Below, one piece after another: positions 12,305-24,339 of a stretch of 64,000 nt of DNA (the stretch's first letter is position 1; each line of letters begins with the position of its first letter). Location of the stretch: positions 11,730,435 through 11,794,434 of the forward strand of contig OZ024802.1 in NCBI GenBank assembly GCA_964017045.1, read 5' to 3'. The DNA is from Omphiscola glabra (taxonomy: Eukaryota > Mollusca > Gastropoda > Lymnaeidae). The translations under genes and the position numbers were made by a program. Below the pieces are notes generated by a model. The model was not told the origin of the DNA, did no database searches, and saw nothing but the letters and a program-made list of their open reading frames with translations.

Positions 12305-12765
12305 TAAAATAATGAGAGAGTTAGAGAGTTATAGCGCTAGAGGGTTAGATTGTTAGAGTGTTAGAGAGTTAGAGACTTTGTTAGATTGTTACAGAGTTAG
12401 AGTGTTAGAGATTGAGAGTGTTAGAGATTGAGAGTGTTAGAGAGTTGAAGTGTTAGATTGTTAGAGTATTAAGGAGTTAGCGTGTTAGAGAGTTAGAGAC
12501 TTAAAGTGTTCGCTTGTTTGAGAGTTCCAGTTTTAGAGAGTTAGAGTGTTAGAGAGCTGAAGTGTTAGATTGTTAGAGTGTTAGAGAGCTGAAGTGTTAG
12601 ATTGTTAGAGTGTTAGAGAGCTGAAGTGTTAGATTGTTAGAGTGTTAGAGAGCTGAAGTGTTAGATTGTTAGAGTGTTAGAGAGCTGAAGTGTTAGATTG
12701 TTAGAGTGTTAGAGAGCTGAAGTGTTAGATTGTTAGAGTGTTAGATTGTAGAATGCTAGAGAGAG
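12305..12765. repeat. GTTAGA-rich array with 32-bp higher-order unit
   Basis: The 5' half is irregular short GTTAGAGT/GTTAGATT repeats. From about 12,551 it becomes a regular 32-bp unit (AGAGAGCTGAAGTGTTAGAT + TGTTAGAGTGTT) repeated about five times almost perfectly. This looks like a higher-order repeat growing out of simpler sequence. Confidence 0.9.
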
Positions 12766-14099
12766 TGCAGAGTGGGAGAGGCGGGAGAGGTCAGGAGAGA
12801 CGTGTGGGGTGGGGGCAAAGAGATAGAGGGAAAAGGAAAAAAAAGTGTGAGAGAGAGAAAATGAGAGAGAGAGAGCGAGAGATATCAAGAAAAGAAAACG
12901 AAAAAAAAGAGGGGGGGGGGGAGTGAGAGAGGTACATTAGATTTTACTCTCATGTTTCGACAACGAATGTTTTGACACAAGACGTGTCCCCAACAAATGT
13001 TACTGAAACCATGTTACATTTATGCATTATTTGAGGCTATATTATTCATTTCTAAATCTCTTTTTAAGACAAGCACACCTAAAAGGGGGGGGGGGGGGAG
13101 GTAACTCCTGTAACAGATTCGACATTGGGCAGACAACTTGTGGCTGTACTTTAGGCTTAGACTTTCTTTCAGCCCCTTTCATCTGGTTTCCTTTTTTTTC
13201 TTTTCTTTTCTTCGTCAATCATTGCGTTCTCTTAAACGTCGGTAAACTCTTTTGTGTGGACATTACTGCGCGCTTTCTGGTTCAATACTCTAAGTTTTCT
13301 ATAGTCGTACAGACGTCTTAAGCGGTTTGATTTTTTTAAAACTGTATTTTGTTTGTTGAAGTTACGGTATAAGGGTGCTGCATGAAAGGATATCACGGTG
13401 TTGTATGAACGGATACCTTGTTGTTGTACGAACGGCCACCATCATTGTTGCACGAAAGGATATTCTGTTTGTTGTTATTTCAAGGCGTGCACTTTGAAAT
13501 GTCTCAAGGATTTTCTAGTCTCAGTAAACATTTCAAAGTCATTCTAAGGACGGGAGATTATGAATCTTCAATGCAAATGTTGCACTTTTTCCACATATAT
13601 TATTATCATTATTATTTCCATACACAGGTCTGTTTCGTCTGTTATGCTTGTTGCTAGCTGTAAATTATTGTTATTATATTCGTATTATTGACTCTTATTT
13701 TCTTGAGAATTAAGTTTTTTTTCCCTTTCAATTGATCAATATTTATTTTGTATATACAGAGTCTACGGTCAGAATACAAACGTACTTCGTGTAAATATTA
13801 ATTATATATATGTTGTTCCCAATGCTTCCATTTTCTCAAGGCCGAGTCCAACACTATAAAAGAAGAAAATCTAGGTTTATTTACTGTTAATAAAACAAAA
13901 ACCGAAAAGTGCAGCCCAGGGCGGACCGCACTCTCCGCCGCGTTTCCCATGATGCTACTGTAATAACGAACTAAGAACAAGTATTATGTACCTACCAAAG
14001 AACCATATTATGTACCAACCAAAGAACCATATTAAGCACCACCCAAAGAACCATATTAAATACCAACGGATTAATTTTTGTCGTCTTTTCGAAATGTTC
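12766..14099. other. Unassigned stretch, purine-rich then AT-rich
   Basis: 12,766-12,935 is GA-rich with a G-run near 12,912, and another G-run lies near 13,085. Two overlapping frames at 13,022-13,321 and 13,418-13,657 are not recognisable. A short imperfect repeat of the AAAGAACCATATTA type lies at 13,995-14,060. Confidence 0.5.
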
Positions 14100-14356
14100 G
14101 AAGTGTAAATCTGAAGTGTAAACCTCAAGTGTACGTCTGAAGTGTAAACCTCAAGTGTAAACATCAAGTGTACGTCTGAAGTGTAAACGTCAAGTGTCAA
14201 CCTCAAGCGTAAACCTCAAGTGTAAACCTCAAGTGTAAAACTCAAGTGTAAACCTCAAGTGTAAACCTCAAGTGTAAACCTCATGTGTAAACCTCAAGTG
14301 TAAACCTCAAGCTTAAACCTCAAGTGTAAACCTCAAGTGTAAACATCAAGTGTAAA
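14100..14356. repeat. 13-bp minisatellite
   Basis: About 19 copies of AGTGTAAACCTCA, with ACGTCTGA variants confined to the 5' part. Period 13 is not a multiple of three, so no extended frame results. Confidence 0.92.
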
Positions 14357-15625
14357 CGCATGGAAATAATATCTCTTTTATTGAACTGACTTAATGTATT
14401 ATTTTTTAACATGAAAACAAGTTAACATGCATTTTAAAAAAAAATTAAAAATTAAAAAAAATTGCAAGAAGGTAATTAGGCATGTAGTTAAATTAGATGC
14501 TTAAAAATCTTTTGTGACATTTAAACAAAAAAATATGAAAGAAGAAAAATGAAAGGTTGAGAGCATTTTCCCGCGTAACTCTAAAAAAAGACAAGGTTGA
14601 TTTCATGCGAGCCGAGAGGAACTCGAGGGCATTAACTAGGGCGCAACAATGGGCGATTAATGCAGTTCTTATCGGCAGCTTGCTTCTGACAGCAACTATT
14701 GGGCCAATCTCTCTGAGGCATGTCTCCTCAGACCTTCTCCCATTCCATAATGACAGAGTAGCCGCCAAGAATGCCACCGGATTCTGTACACGACCCGGGG
14801 AGGGGGGAAGGTGGGGATTGGAATGGCGCTCTGACAGACAGCGTCGGACCCGAGACAGACAATTGATGCGGTTCCACAGAGTTTGCTGCTTAGACAAACT
14901 GAAATAAGAAGAATGGCGAGCGATTCACCGTCCGAACAATAGATGAGCCGTTCAGACTGGATAAATAGACATCAAGTGTGACCGGGAATGTGGACGGGAT
15001 GCTTAAAACTGATGGCTAGTGTTGCTTGCTTTTTTTTCCTTCTTTTTTTTTCTTCAGGATTTTCGGTTTATTTTTGTTTTCGAGGATACTTTTTGGCATT
15101 TCTAATATGCATCTTTTGTTGGGGGTTGTAGGGGGTCGGGGTGGGTCAGGTGTGAGACTTTTCTTTAATCCCGCTATCCTTTGATCCATACTTCCCAGAG
15201 AGATTTAGAAAGTATGCTACTAATTATCGATTAGTGTTAACGCTGGTTACATTGTCTATCCCCCCCCTTCACGGCTATGTCTCTCCTTTTAAAAAAGAAA
15301 AATGCCAGTGATAATTTTTTTTTAAAAATTCTCTCTCTTTCCTCACTTTGTCTCTCTTTTCCTCTCGTTCGCTCTCTTTCCTCTCTCTTCATCTGTCTTG
15401 CTCTCTATCTCCCTCTCTCTCCAATATCTCTATCTCATTATCTAACTAAAATGGATGCACCATTCCGTCTATCATTTATCCCTAGTCACAATCACAGCAT
15501 CAACGAAATTGCCCTACACTTCGTGGGGCCGATATGGGCACGCAGACCCCTCAACTAGGACCCGAGTCATATGTATAAATGAATGTTAGGCGAACATTAG
15601 TAGATGTCCACAAACCGGTCACCCC
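14357..15625. other. Unassigned stretch containing a complex GC-richer island
   Basis: 14,560-15,000 is non-repetitive and richer in GC than its surroundings. It carries overlapping frames on both strands (116 codons plus, 134 codons minus), neither recognisable, so it could be an exon, a conserved non-coding element or chance. 15,320-15,440 is a CT-rich low-complexity tract running toward the gap. Confidence 0.45.
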
Positions 15626-15825
15626 NNNNNNNNNNNNNNNNNNNNNNNNNNNNNNNNNNNNNNNNNNNNNNNNNNNNNNNNNNNNNNNNNNNNNNNNNNN
15701 NNNNNNNNNNNNNNNNNNNNNNNNNNNNNNNNNNNNNNNNNNNNNNNNNNNNNNNNNNNNNNNNNNNNNNNNNNNNNNNNNNNNNNNNNNNNNNNNNNNN
15801 NNNNNNNNNNNNNNNNNNNNNNNNN
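15626..15825. other. Assembly gap (200 N)
   Basis: Exactly 200 unknown bases, a conventional scaffold-gap size, so the true distance is unknown. Open frames running through it are meaningless. Confidence 0.99.
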
Positions 15826-15988
15826 CCATATGACTTATCTGGATTCATTACCACACCTCTCCCGCCCCCACCCCGCTATACCAAAAAACAAGACCATAAC
15901 ATTTAATCGTATTTAAGTTATTGTTAATCAAATAGCACTGTGTTTAGTGATAGAAGTCTGCCATGACCAGAACTCACGGGCAAATTGT

Positions 15989-16144
15989 CAGACCTGTTTA
16001 CTCTTACGATTTTGGCGTTCAATGTACGATTTGAGGTGCATAGTTTATATATACTTTATGTTTATTTTTACTATTAAGTTAATGTATTGAACAATTTTGT
16101 GATGATATTGTACGATTTTAAGAGTTTGAGGGTAAACAGGTCTG
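15989..16144. mobile_element. 156-bp MITE with CAGACCTGTTTACTCT terminal inverted repeats (copy 2)
   Basis: Second copy of the element at 3395-3555. It starts CAGACCTGTTTACTCT and ends AGGGTAAACAGGTCTG, with one mismatch between the ends. AATTGT flanks both sides directly (15,983-15,988 and 16,145-16,150), a probable target-site duplication. The core shares TACGATTTTGG, TATGTTTATTTTTAC and GATGATATTGT words with copy 1 and has no coding capacity. Confidence 0.85.
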
Positions 16145-17668
16145 AATTGTGTAGATAGGAGGAATCCAACGAATCAAAATGGAATATTTATGTTTGATTT
16201 GAGAGGTTGAAAAAAAAAGGGGGGGGGGGTGGTGGTTGTGAGGTCCGATTTAAAAGATTTTGCCCCAATGATTTTTTCTTTTTACCTTTTGTCCGTCCGA
16301 TAACCCAGGTGTTGTAGGTTCGCCTTGGCAGCAGCCATCTTCTTTTTTTTTAAATTTTATTATTATTATTTTTTTTAAAACGTGAGTGTCCTAGCCGACA
16401 AGACAGGTTTATTTTCATTTAATAAAAATGACAAAAAGATAAATAAGGTCTGCTCACAGTGAGATGGTGATTTAAAACGCAGAGATCGCATTCTTTCAAC
16501 CGCCAGCAACAAATGCAGGCATATTTGTGAGTAGCCCCGGTGAGGGCGCATTCATGTCACGAGCGGTGGGGGGCGGGCGGGACGGGGGGGGGGGGGGGTT
16601 AATGTTTAGCTCTAACACATACCTTCTGTTCCCTGGCTGTTGACGGAATGCATTTGTTCTGCTGATAAACCCCGATTGAAACCAAATGAAAATGAAGACC
16701 AGGAGAGCCAAACACGGGGAAGGATTTGGGGGGTGGAGGGTTGGGGGGAGAGAGGGTGCAACTATCTGTCCAGGGAAGCAATCTATCCAGGACTGAGCTA
16801 TCTTTTGTTTTCACGTTTTGCGAATACCCACATACACGCACAATTGCACACCCCCCCTTACATACACGCACAATTGCACACCCCCACATAACCCACAGAC
16901 GCACTCGTACTACATTGTTGACAATACAGCGTTTTTGTTCCTATCTATAAAATAAGACCTCGGTCCACACGGATTTCCACGAAAGCATTATGACGGTTTT
17001 GTGCCCCGGCAGATAACAGGAAGCGCTCCATGGTGTGAAAAATGGCTTCAAAGCGCTGTTTATCATCTCATTAAGGAAGGAGCTAAAATGATTTTGTTTT
17101 GTTTCCTGGTGTTTTTTTGTTTTTGTTTTGTTTTTTTTTTGTTATGGTGTACAACTTGATAAGGGTGTGGGTGCGCGTTGCGATACGTTGAAAACTTGTG
17201 AATGGCAAGCAGGAACGCCGGGCTGCTAAAAATAATACGGTAATCAGTCAAAGTATTTATCGCGCCCGAGCGATGGAGGTAAATAACTATGACGGCGTTC
17301 ATTCGGAAAGAGCGTAACGCCAAACGCCGAGGGTTTTAAAGAGGGCTCGACACAAAAGTCCGCCATCTGGTTTCGCTTGCAGAGTTCGGGGTTGGAGAAA
17401 GTCGATGATGTGCCGGTGGCGTTCGCTGGTGTTTGTGGCGCCCTGGTCTGTATGGTCCTTGAATTTTTTTGCAACACCCCCCCCCCCCCCGCGTTACAAC
17501 GAAAATCACAAAACATACATATGATACATATCAAACGTAAGTAATAAAGTATAAGCAGTGGGCAGTAAAATACCGCTGCCAGAAATTGCCGCCACTCCAC
17601 CCGGGGTGAACCGTCCTTACACCCTCTATTATTCCACGCTAATAAATTAATGACTTCACTCAAGCTGT
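16145..17668. other. Unassigned stretch
   Basis: Holds G-runs near 16,222 and 16,583, a two-copy repeat of ACATACACGCACAATTGCAC at about 16,826-16,885 and a C-run near 17,477. The 16,955-17,460 part is complex and moderately GC-rich, with phrases such as GCGCTGTTTATCATCTCATT that look like conserved regulatory DNA, but nothing proves it. Confidence 0.45.
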
Positions 17669-18930
17669 GTGGAGGAAATAGTTGGAACAAGGTTTGTGAA
17701 GGAAATAGTTGGAACAAGGTTTGTGAAGGAAATAGTTGGAACAAGGTTTGTGAAGGAAATAGTTGGAACAAGGTTTGTGAAGGAAATAGTTGGAACAAGG
17801 TTTGTGAAGGAAATAGTTGGAACAAGGTTTGTGAAGGAAATAGTTGGAACAAGGTTTGTGAAGGAAATAGTTGGAACAAGGTTTGTGAAGGAAATAGTTG
17901 GAACAAGGTTTGTGTAGGAAATAGTTGGAACAAGATTTGTGAAGGAAATAGTTGGAACAAGGTTTGTGAAGGAAATAGTTGGAACAAGGTTTGTGAAGGA
18001 AATAGTTGGAACAGGGCTTGTGAAGGAAATAGTTGGAACAAGGTTTGTGAAGGAAATAGTTGGAACAAGGTTTGTGAAGAAAATAGTTGGAACAAGGTTT
18101 GTGAAGGAAATAGTTGGAACAAGGTTTGTGAAGGAAATAGTTGGAACAGGGTTTGTGAAGGAAATAGTTGGAACAAGGTTTGTGAAGGAAATAGTTGGAA
18201 CAGGGTTTGTGAAGGAAATAGTTGGAACAAGGTTTGTGAAGGAAATAGTTGGAACAAGGTTTGTGAAGGAAATAGTTGGAACAGGGTTTGTGAAGGAAAT
18301 AGTTGGAACAAGGTTTGTGAAGGAAATAGTTGGAACAAGGTTTGTGAAGGAAATAGTTGGAACAGGGTTTGTGAAGGAAATAGTTGGAACAAGGTTTGTG
18401 AATGAAATAGTTGGAACAAGGTTTGTGAAGGAAATAGTTGGAACAAGGTTTGTGAAGGAAATAGTTGGAACAAGGTTTGTGAAGGAAATAGTTGAAACAT
18501 GGTTTGTGAAGGAAATAGTTGGAACAGGGTTTGTGAAGGAAATAGTTGGAACAAAGTTTGTGAAGGAAATAGTTGGAACAAGGTTTGTGAAGGAAATAGT
18601 GGAACAAGGTTTGTGAAGGAAATAGTTCGAACAAGGTTTGTGAAGGAAATAGTTGGAACAAGGTTTGTGAAGGAAATAGTTGGAACAAGGTTTGTGAAGG
18701 AAATGGTTGGAACAAGGTTTGTGAAGGAAATAGTTGGAACAAGGTTTGTGGAGGAAATAGTTGGAACAGGGTTTGTGAAGGAAATAGTTGGAACAAGATT
18801 TGTGAAGGAAATAGTTGGAACAAGGTTTGTGAAGGAAATAGTTGGAACAAGGTTTGTGAAGGAAATAGTGGAACAAGGTTTGTGAAGGAAATAGTTGGAA
18901 CAAGGTTTGTGAAGGAAATAGTGGAACAAG
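17669..18930. repeat. 27-bp satellite-like array, about 47 copies
   Basis: About 1.26 kb of near-identical GGAAATAGTTGGAACAAGGT + TTGTGAA units (27 bp). Point variants such as AACAGGGTTTG recur in a patterned way in the middle, and four units have a 1-bp loss (GTGGAACAA) near the 3' end. Because 27 is divisible by three and the unit has few stops, long frames exist in both orientations (up to 561 codons on the minus strand). They are the same repeat read in different registers and show no independent coding evidence. Confidence 0.97.
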
Positions 18931-19186
18931 GTATGCGGAAGCTGAAAACATAAAGACAGGACAATAAAAGAAGAACGTTTCGGCTAGAAGCCTCCCCCAG
19001 CAGACAGGACGAAGTAAGAAACAACAAGATATAGAACCAAAAAATTTAAGTTTTTCTATTTCCTGTTGTTACATAATAAGTAAAAATGTAAAAACATTAT
19101 TACGGAAATAAAGAGAAAACAAATTTTCCCGAAAATACCTTCTAAAAAAAAAATTGTATATTTTTAAAAAAACGCAACAAAAAACC
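18931..19186. other. Spacer between two arrays
   Basis: Short AT-rich sequence with an A-run near 19,145 that leads into the next array. Nothing recognisable. Confidence 0.5.
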
Positions 19187-19470
19187 CCCACAAAAATAAC
19201 AACCCATAAAAATAACAACCCACAAAAATAACAACCCATAAAAATAACAACCCATAAAAATAACAACCCATAAAAATAACAACCCACAAAAATAACAACC
19301 CACAAAAATAACAACCCACAAAAATAACAACCCACAAAAATAACAACCCACAAAAATAACAACCCACAAAAATAACAACCCACAAAAATAACAACCCATA
19401 AAAATAACAACCCATAAAAATAACAACCCATAAAAATAACAACCCATAAAAGTAACAACCCATAAAAAGG
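19187..19470. repeat. 16-bp minisatellite with two unit variants
   Basis: About 17 copies of CCCACAAAAATAACAA or CCCATAAAAATAACAA. The T-type units sit at both ends and the C-type in the middle block. 48 bp (three units) restores frame, giving VVIFVGCYFC-type minus-strand frames in all three registers, which are artefacts. Confidence 0.94.
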
Positions 19471-19481
19471 TTCAAGTACCG

Positions 19482-19614
19482 TATTTTACGGACTATAAGA
19501 CGCACTTTTCTTCTTCGAAAAATTGCCTCCAATATTCAGGTGCGTCTTATAGTCCGTAGCGTCATATTGTCCATAGCGTCTTATAGTCCGTAGCGACTTA
19601 TAGTCCGTAAAATA
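19482..19614. mobile_element. Small palindromic element with TATTTTACGGACTATAAG ends
   Basis: The left end TATTTTACGGACTATAAG and right end CTTATAGTCCGTAAAATA are perfect 18-bp inverted repeats. Inside are further copies of GTCTTATAGTCCGTAGCG in the right half. It resembles the widespread animal repeat that begins with a CCGTATTTTCCGGACTATAA-type sequence, but I cannot assign a superfamily. It is non-coding. Confidence 0.75.
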
Positions 19615-21692
19615 ATGTATTTAAAAACAAATCGAAACTTGGCTTTCACAATAAGAATCGGTGTCTCGAAAAGTTGACCCGGAAGCAGACTCGTGACCTC
19701 CCCCGTACAATCGCCCCACCGAGGACATTGCCAAAAGTCTCAATGACTGACAGGGGGGGGGTCGTGGGGGACCACCGGCCCCGAAGGGACGCGGGTTGGA
19801 GAGTGGCGGCTATTTGGATACATAGCACATGGATGTTTGAACCACGGTGCGCCAAACACGTTCATTTATCGCGACCCGGGCACAATGGCGTGGCACACAA
19901 ATTATGACTCCCCGCCTGTCTCCGGTGTTAAAAATAGCCGGCGCCCCGGCAGTGTTATCAGCGCCGGTGACTCGCGTCTCGGGTACAATTCAATAGAAGC
20001 AGATAATGGTGTTGACTTGACGTTTTTTGTTTGTTGTTTTGTTTGAACAGCGTACACGAACTCTCTACTCGTTACTAAATTTACATTAAAATAAGTTAAA
20101 AATATCAATGTATATACATTATATTTTTATGTTTGACTTTCGTACGCTCGACCTCTTCGATTAAACTGGGTTTTGTTTGACGACTGGTTCCGGTTTAATA
20201 TCAGGGGAGAGAATCGCCACACCCCCACACCCCTTTTTTTTTCTCCCCCCACCATCGGGAATCAATTTAGACACCGCTCTTTCTGTCTTTTAAATAAAAT
20301 CAAAAGCCATATTTCCTTACGGATCTGTTTATGAAATTAATTTCAGAACACATAAAACAGATCGACACGTTTTTCATTTGATCCACGAGGTACTGTACAC
20401 TTGAAGCGTATCTACACAGACGACTGATCCTTTTTCTCCTTCTTCTTCTTGCCATCGCTTTTTCCTCGTTTTTTTTTTTTAAAAATGGATTTCCACGAGT
20501 TGCGCGCAATATTTCTATAAAATCAGAAGCACCTCTTTGACCGTTGGCATCTGTTTCTTTAATACGCGCCATAAATCGACACAATTTTAAAACACTCGAG
20601 AGTCCATCAGCTGTGCATGTTTCCTGAACCCTTCACAACACCTGCGAACGACCCTCCATATTCTCCCTCTCTCCCTCTCTCTGTTCCCTGTATAATTCGT
20701 ATTGCTTCTCTCTTGAAAACTCGAGTTCTTAAGTCCATTATCACATCCCACAAGAACAAACTCCTTTACAACAATCTACGCGTAAAGAAAACACGGGGGT
20801 CATCTCCGTGCTGAAAATTGGTGAGTTTCTTTGAAAAAATCACAGGCACTCGAGGCGGTGGCGAGAGCCGTTTTGTTCCGCCATCAGGCTCGATAACAGT
20901 CAAGTGGTTTTGTTTCAACTCCAACTCTTTCAAGCCGGCGATAGACCCTCACAATTCCGAGAGAGAGAGAGACATATATATGTAGAGAGAGTCGTCTTTT
21001 TAAAAAAAATGGATGATGGGAGTACAAAGTCAAGGCGAAGACAGATTGCCTCTGTGCCCCCGTAATTAAGTCGTTACCGTGGGCATTATTTGAAGTTTTG
21101 ATGCCACAGAGGAGTCGAAGTTGTTGCCTCTGATGAGTTTCGAGTTGGAAGGGGAAAAAAACTGTTTTTCCACTTATCGTCCATCCTATCGATGGGACGG
21201 TACGGTAAAACTATTAAGAGTAATAACTTCTGTACTCCGTAGTGATACCGAACCCCTAGCAAAGTGTGGAAACGAACTTCGGTTTCATTTTGGTTAATAT
21301 CTAAAATACACAAACCCTCGGGACCAGCCTCGACACCTAATTTTATGTTTTATTTTACAGTTTTACGTGGGTTAAAACAAATCACACCAAACTGGTTCTC
21401 GTACAAAAATAAATAAATAAACACACATCATATCTTTTTTACTTACTCGCCTTCCGTTCGTCCGTCTGCATGTCAGTGGGTCTCAAGTTCTGTTTACCAT
21501 CTGCTACAGTCAGAAGAAGAGAAGAAACACCATTTGAATTTAGGAATAATAGTCTTTTATATATAAAACACAGTTTTTTTTTAAATGAAATAGATTACAT
21601 TTTAGAAAAGATGAATGAGAACATAGGATTGGGAAACAGGTTGGCACATCAGTCGTTTTGCTCTCCGGATAAAAGTAACATGTTTCCCATTA
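19615..21692. other. Unassigned stretch
   Basis: 19,650-20,010 is complex and GC-richer with opposed short frames. Later parts include CT-rich and GA microsatellite bits (20,650; 20,959-20,975). No gene or element recognised. Confidence 0.45.
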
Positions 21693-21995
21693 GACTGAAC
21701 TTTCAGACTGAACTTTCCCATCAGACTGAACTTTCAGACTGAACTTTCCCATCAGACTGAACTTTCCCGATCAGACTGAACGTTCAGTCTGAACTTTCCC
21801 ATCAGACTGAACGTTCCCGATCAGACTGAACTTTCAGACTGAACTTTCCCATCAGACTGAACTTTCCCATCAGACTGAACTTTCCCGTCAAACTTAACTT
21901 TCCCATCAAACCTAACTTTCCCATCAAACCTAACTTTCTCAACAGACCGAGCTTTCCCGTCAGACCGAAATTTCCCGTCAGACCGGACTTTCCTA
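21693..21995. repeat. Degenerate CAGACTGAACTTTCCC array
   Basis: About 15 units of 18-20 bp (TTTCCCATCAGACTGAAC) with shorter interspersed half-units (TTTCAGACTGAAC). Toward the 3' end the unit decays to TCAAACCTAACTTTCCCA and TCAGACCGAAATTTCCCG. Its minus-strand GKLGLMGKF-type frames are artefacts of the repeat. Confidence 0.9.
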
Positions 21996-23504
21996 ATCGT
22001 CCAAACTTTCCCCAAGTCCCAACATTTGGGGAGAGAATAAACATCTACAAGAAATGACTTAAACTCAAATCTACTTTTCTACAGCCTTAAAAATAATCTA
22101 TTTTAAAATGTGTATTTGACATTTGGTCGTTGGGGGGGGGGGGGGGGAGGATTATGGTATGACGCGTGGTCCATATCACAATGGCGAATTTACCTTATGA
22201 AACTTGAAAGAAACACTATTGTTAATTTAGTTGTTAACGTTTAAGTCGCACATATCGATCAATCAGATGTAAGGCCAGCGTTCAGTGATCGTGTAGCTAT
22301 CAGAAAACTTATTTAACAAGAAAAAATACAACTGTTCTAGACTTAATTTATAATTGTATTTGTATCTATATATCTCATTGTTTTATTTTTGTACCGACGA
22401 ATGCGTTTGACTTTGTATTTCGTCTGGCCACAGTCAAAACTTAACAAATCTTCTGTCTTATTTACACAGAATGTTTGTGTCTCATTAATGTACTTGAAAG
22501 CTTTATCGCCGTCCAACCCATTTTGTACATAGTTAACGTTGGCATTACAACAAAGACCTGTTTTGCGCCGTATATCAGACCAGCCCCGGCTGCTACCATG
22601 CATGTTTTGTACAGGAGATCGTCTAATCACAGCATTATTTCATTTCATTCAACCCTCAAAACAAAGCTATCGCAAACAAATAAAAGAAATAGATTTTGGG
22701 ACGAAGCGAGTAGAAAGGTTTTGTCCGGAAAATTCCAACGATCTCTATTTCTTCCCCCGAAAGCAACGCCAGATGTACGGCCCGGCAACCATCAACCGCG
22801 GCCGACCTCAATAAACGTTGCGCACAGGCAACATTACTTTTTATTTATTGTTTTCTGAATAATATTACAGCGTGCAATGGGCGCAGTAGATTTCAACAAC
22901 AACAAAAAAGAATAATTCTATTTCAGGAGACGAATGCAATGCTCCATAGCATGTTAAATCTCCTCAAACGCCCCAGTCAGCCAAAATCTTTTTTTCTTTG
23001 CGCGCCCCTTTTAGCGGATGCCATCAGCTCACACTGAGACCCCCTGTCGTGCGGAGGAATCGCGACTTGAGAAACGAAAAGAAGAAGCAGCAGAAGAAAA
23101 AAGTCCGCTTAAATTAAAGCTACGACAGCGGCACCAACAATAACACGTTGCCAACAGGAAGACGCTCGCAGTGTTTTAAAACAACATAAATGAATCAGTC
23201 GGGGCGCAATCTGGCACTTCGGAAAATGGCGTAAAATAAAAAAAAATAAAAAAAAAAAAAACTCGAAACCGAATAGTTCTTCCGCCTTCAGCTGTAGAAT
23301 CGGTACATAGTTTAGAGACACGCATCAATGAGATAATTCATTTTCGCTTCCAGTGGAACATTTCATTTAAAAAAACAAAAAAACAATGAAATAAAATAAC
23401 AAATAAAGAACGGTAAAGGAAAAAAAAAAAAAAAATAACAAGAGAGAGTTTAGTTGTTTCAGGTTTAGAGAAGTCGGAGGCGGAAAGATTTGGGTTTCTT
23501 TTTG

Positions 23505-23538
<34 letters not shown>

Positions 23539-24019
23539 AAGATTCTCTCAATTTGTTGAGGGCGTGGAGTCATGTGGACATCGATGATAGTTAATGGGAG
23601 AACAGCGGTATGGCGTGGGGGGGGGGGGGGAGGAAATTCCAGAACATTCGTGGGATACTGTCTTTCGGTGAGTCAATTAGCCGAACGAGTCGTTTAAGGC
23701 GTGGAGATTGAACATGGAGCGAGTCCATTATAAAATCGTGGCATATTCCCCCCCCCCCTTCCCCAGCAATCCTCGATGAAATGGTGTTATTGAAGAGCAC
23801 ACGTGACGGTATTACATTATAAGCACAGATATATAACCAGAAATGCTTGAGAAGAAAAGAGTCAGAATAACGGTTTTGGCATTGCAAGGGTTAAACATAC
23901 ACTCACATTGGGTGTCACTGTCAATACAATCCAATATAATAATTAGTTTAAGCCCCCTCCCACCCCCCCCCAAAAAAAAAAACAACAACAACAAACAACA
24001 ACGTATCCGGACATTTGTT
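21996..24019. other. Unassigned stretch
   Basis: Contains G-runs near 22,132 and 23,619, A-runs near 23,420 and 23,511, and a complex island at 22,490-22,830 with two overlapping unrecognised frames (127 and 91 codons). Nothing can be assigned. Confidence 0.45.
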
Positions 24020-24205
24020 TGAAAGAAATTTTGTCGACGATAAATTGATCGACGGGAATTCGATCGAACGGAAATTTGGTCGAATCTTTTTTCCAGTTCA
24101 CGCGTTAAAATTTTGTGTGAAATTTCTTTTTGAACGCATTATTTTTTTTTACTATATAGTATAGTGCGTTCAAAAAGAAATTTTAACGCGAAATTTCTTT
24201 TTAAA
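24020..24205 (+). mobile_element. Dispersed GTCGA/ATTTGATCGAAC repeat, copy A with a hairpin
   Basis: Shares GAAATTTGGTCGAATCTTTT and ATTGATCGACGG phrases with copies at about 38,783 (same strand) and 27,888 (reverse). The 3' half is a hairpin: TTTCTTTTTGAACGCA near 24,123-24,138 pairs with its complement near 24,163-24,178, around an AT-rich loop, and the ACGCGTTAAAATTT flank is also partly mirrored. It has no coding capacity. The class is unknown, probably a non-autonomous DNA element. Confidence 0.65.
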
Positions 24206-24339
24206 AAAATGTAAGTTAACCAACAAAAAAATATAAAAAACAAAACAAAAACCAACAACTAACATAAAAAGAAATCAATCGAACCATTCCCATTGATTAG
24301 GTTAACTAAACGCTATTACGGAGCAAGTGCGTTGAGTGG

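Noticed and set aside
15551..15906. Open frames across the N-run
   Set aside because: They exist only because unknown bases contain no stops.
17244..19027. Large minus-strand proteins of 431-561 residues
   Set aside because: They are one 27-bp repeat read in three registers. No signal, domain or non-repeat coding segment supports them.
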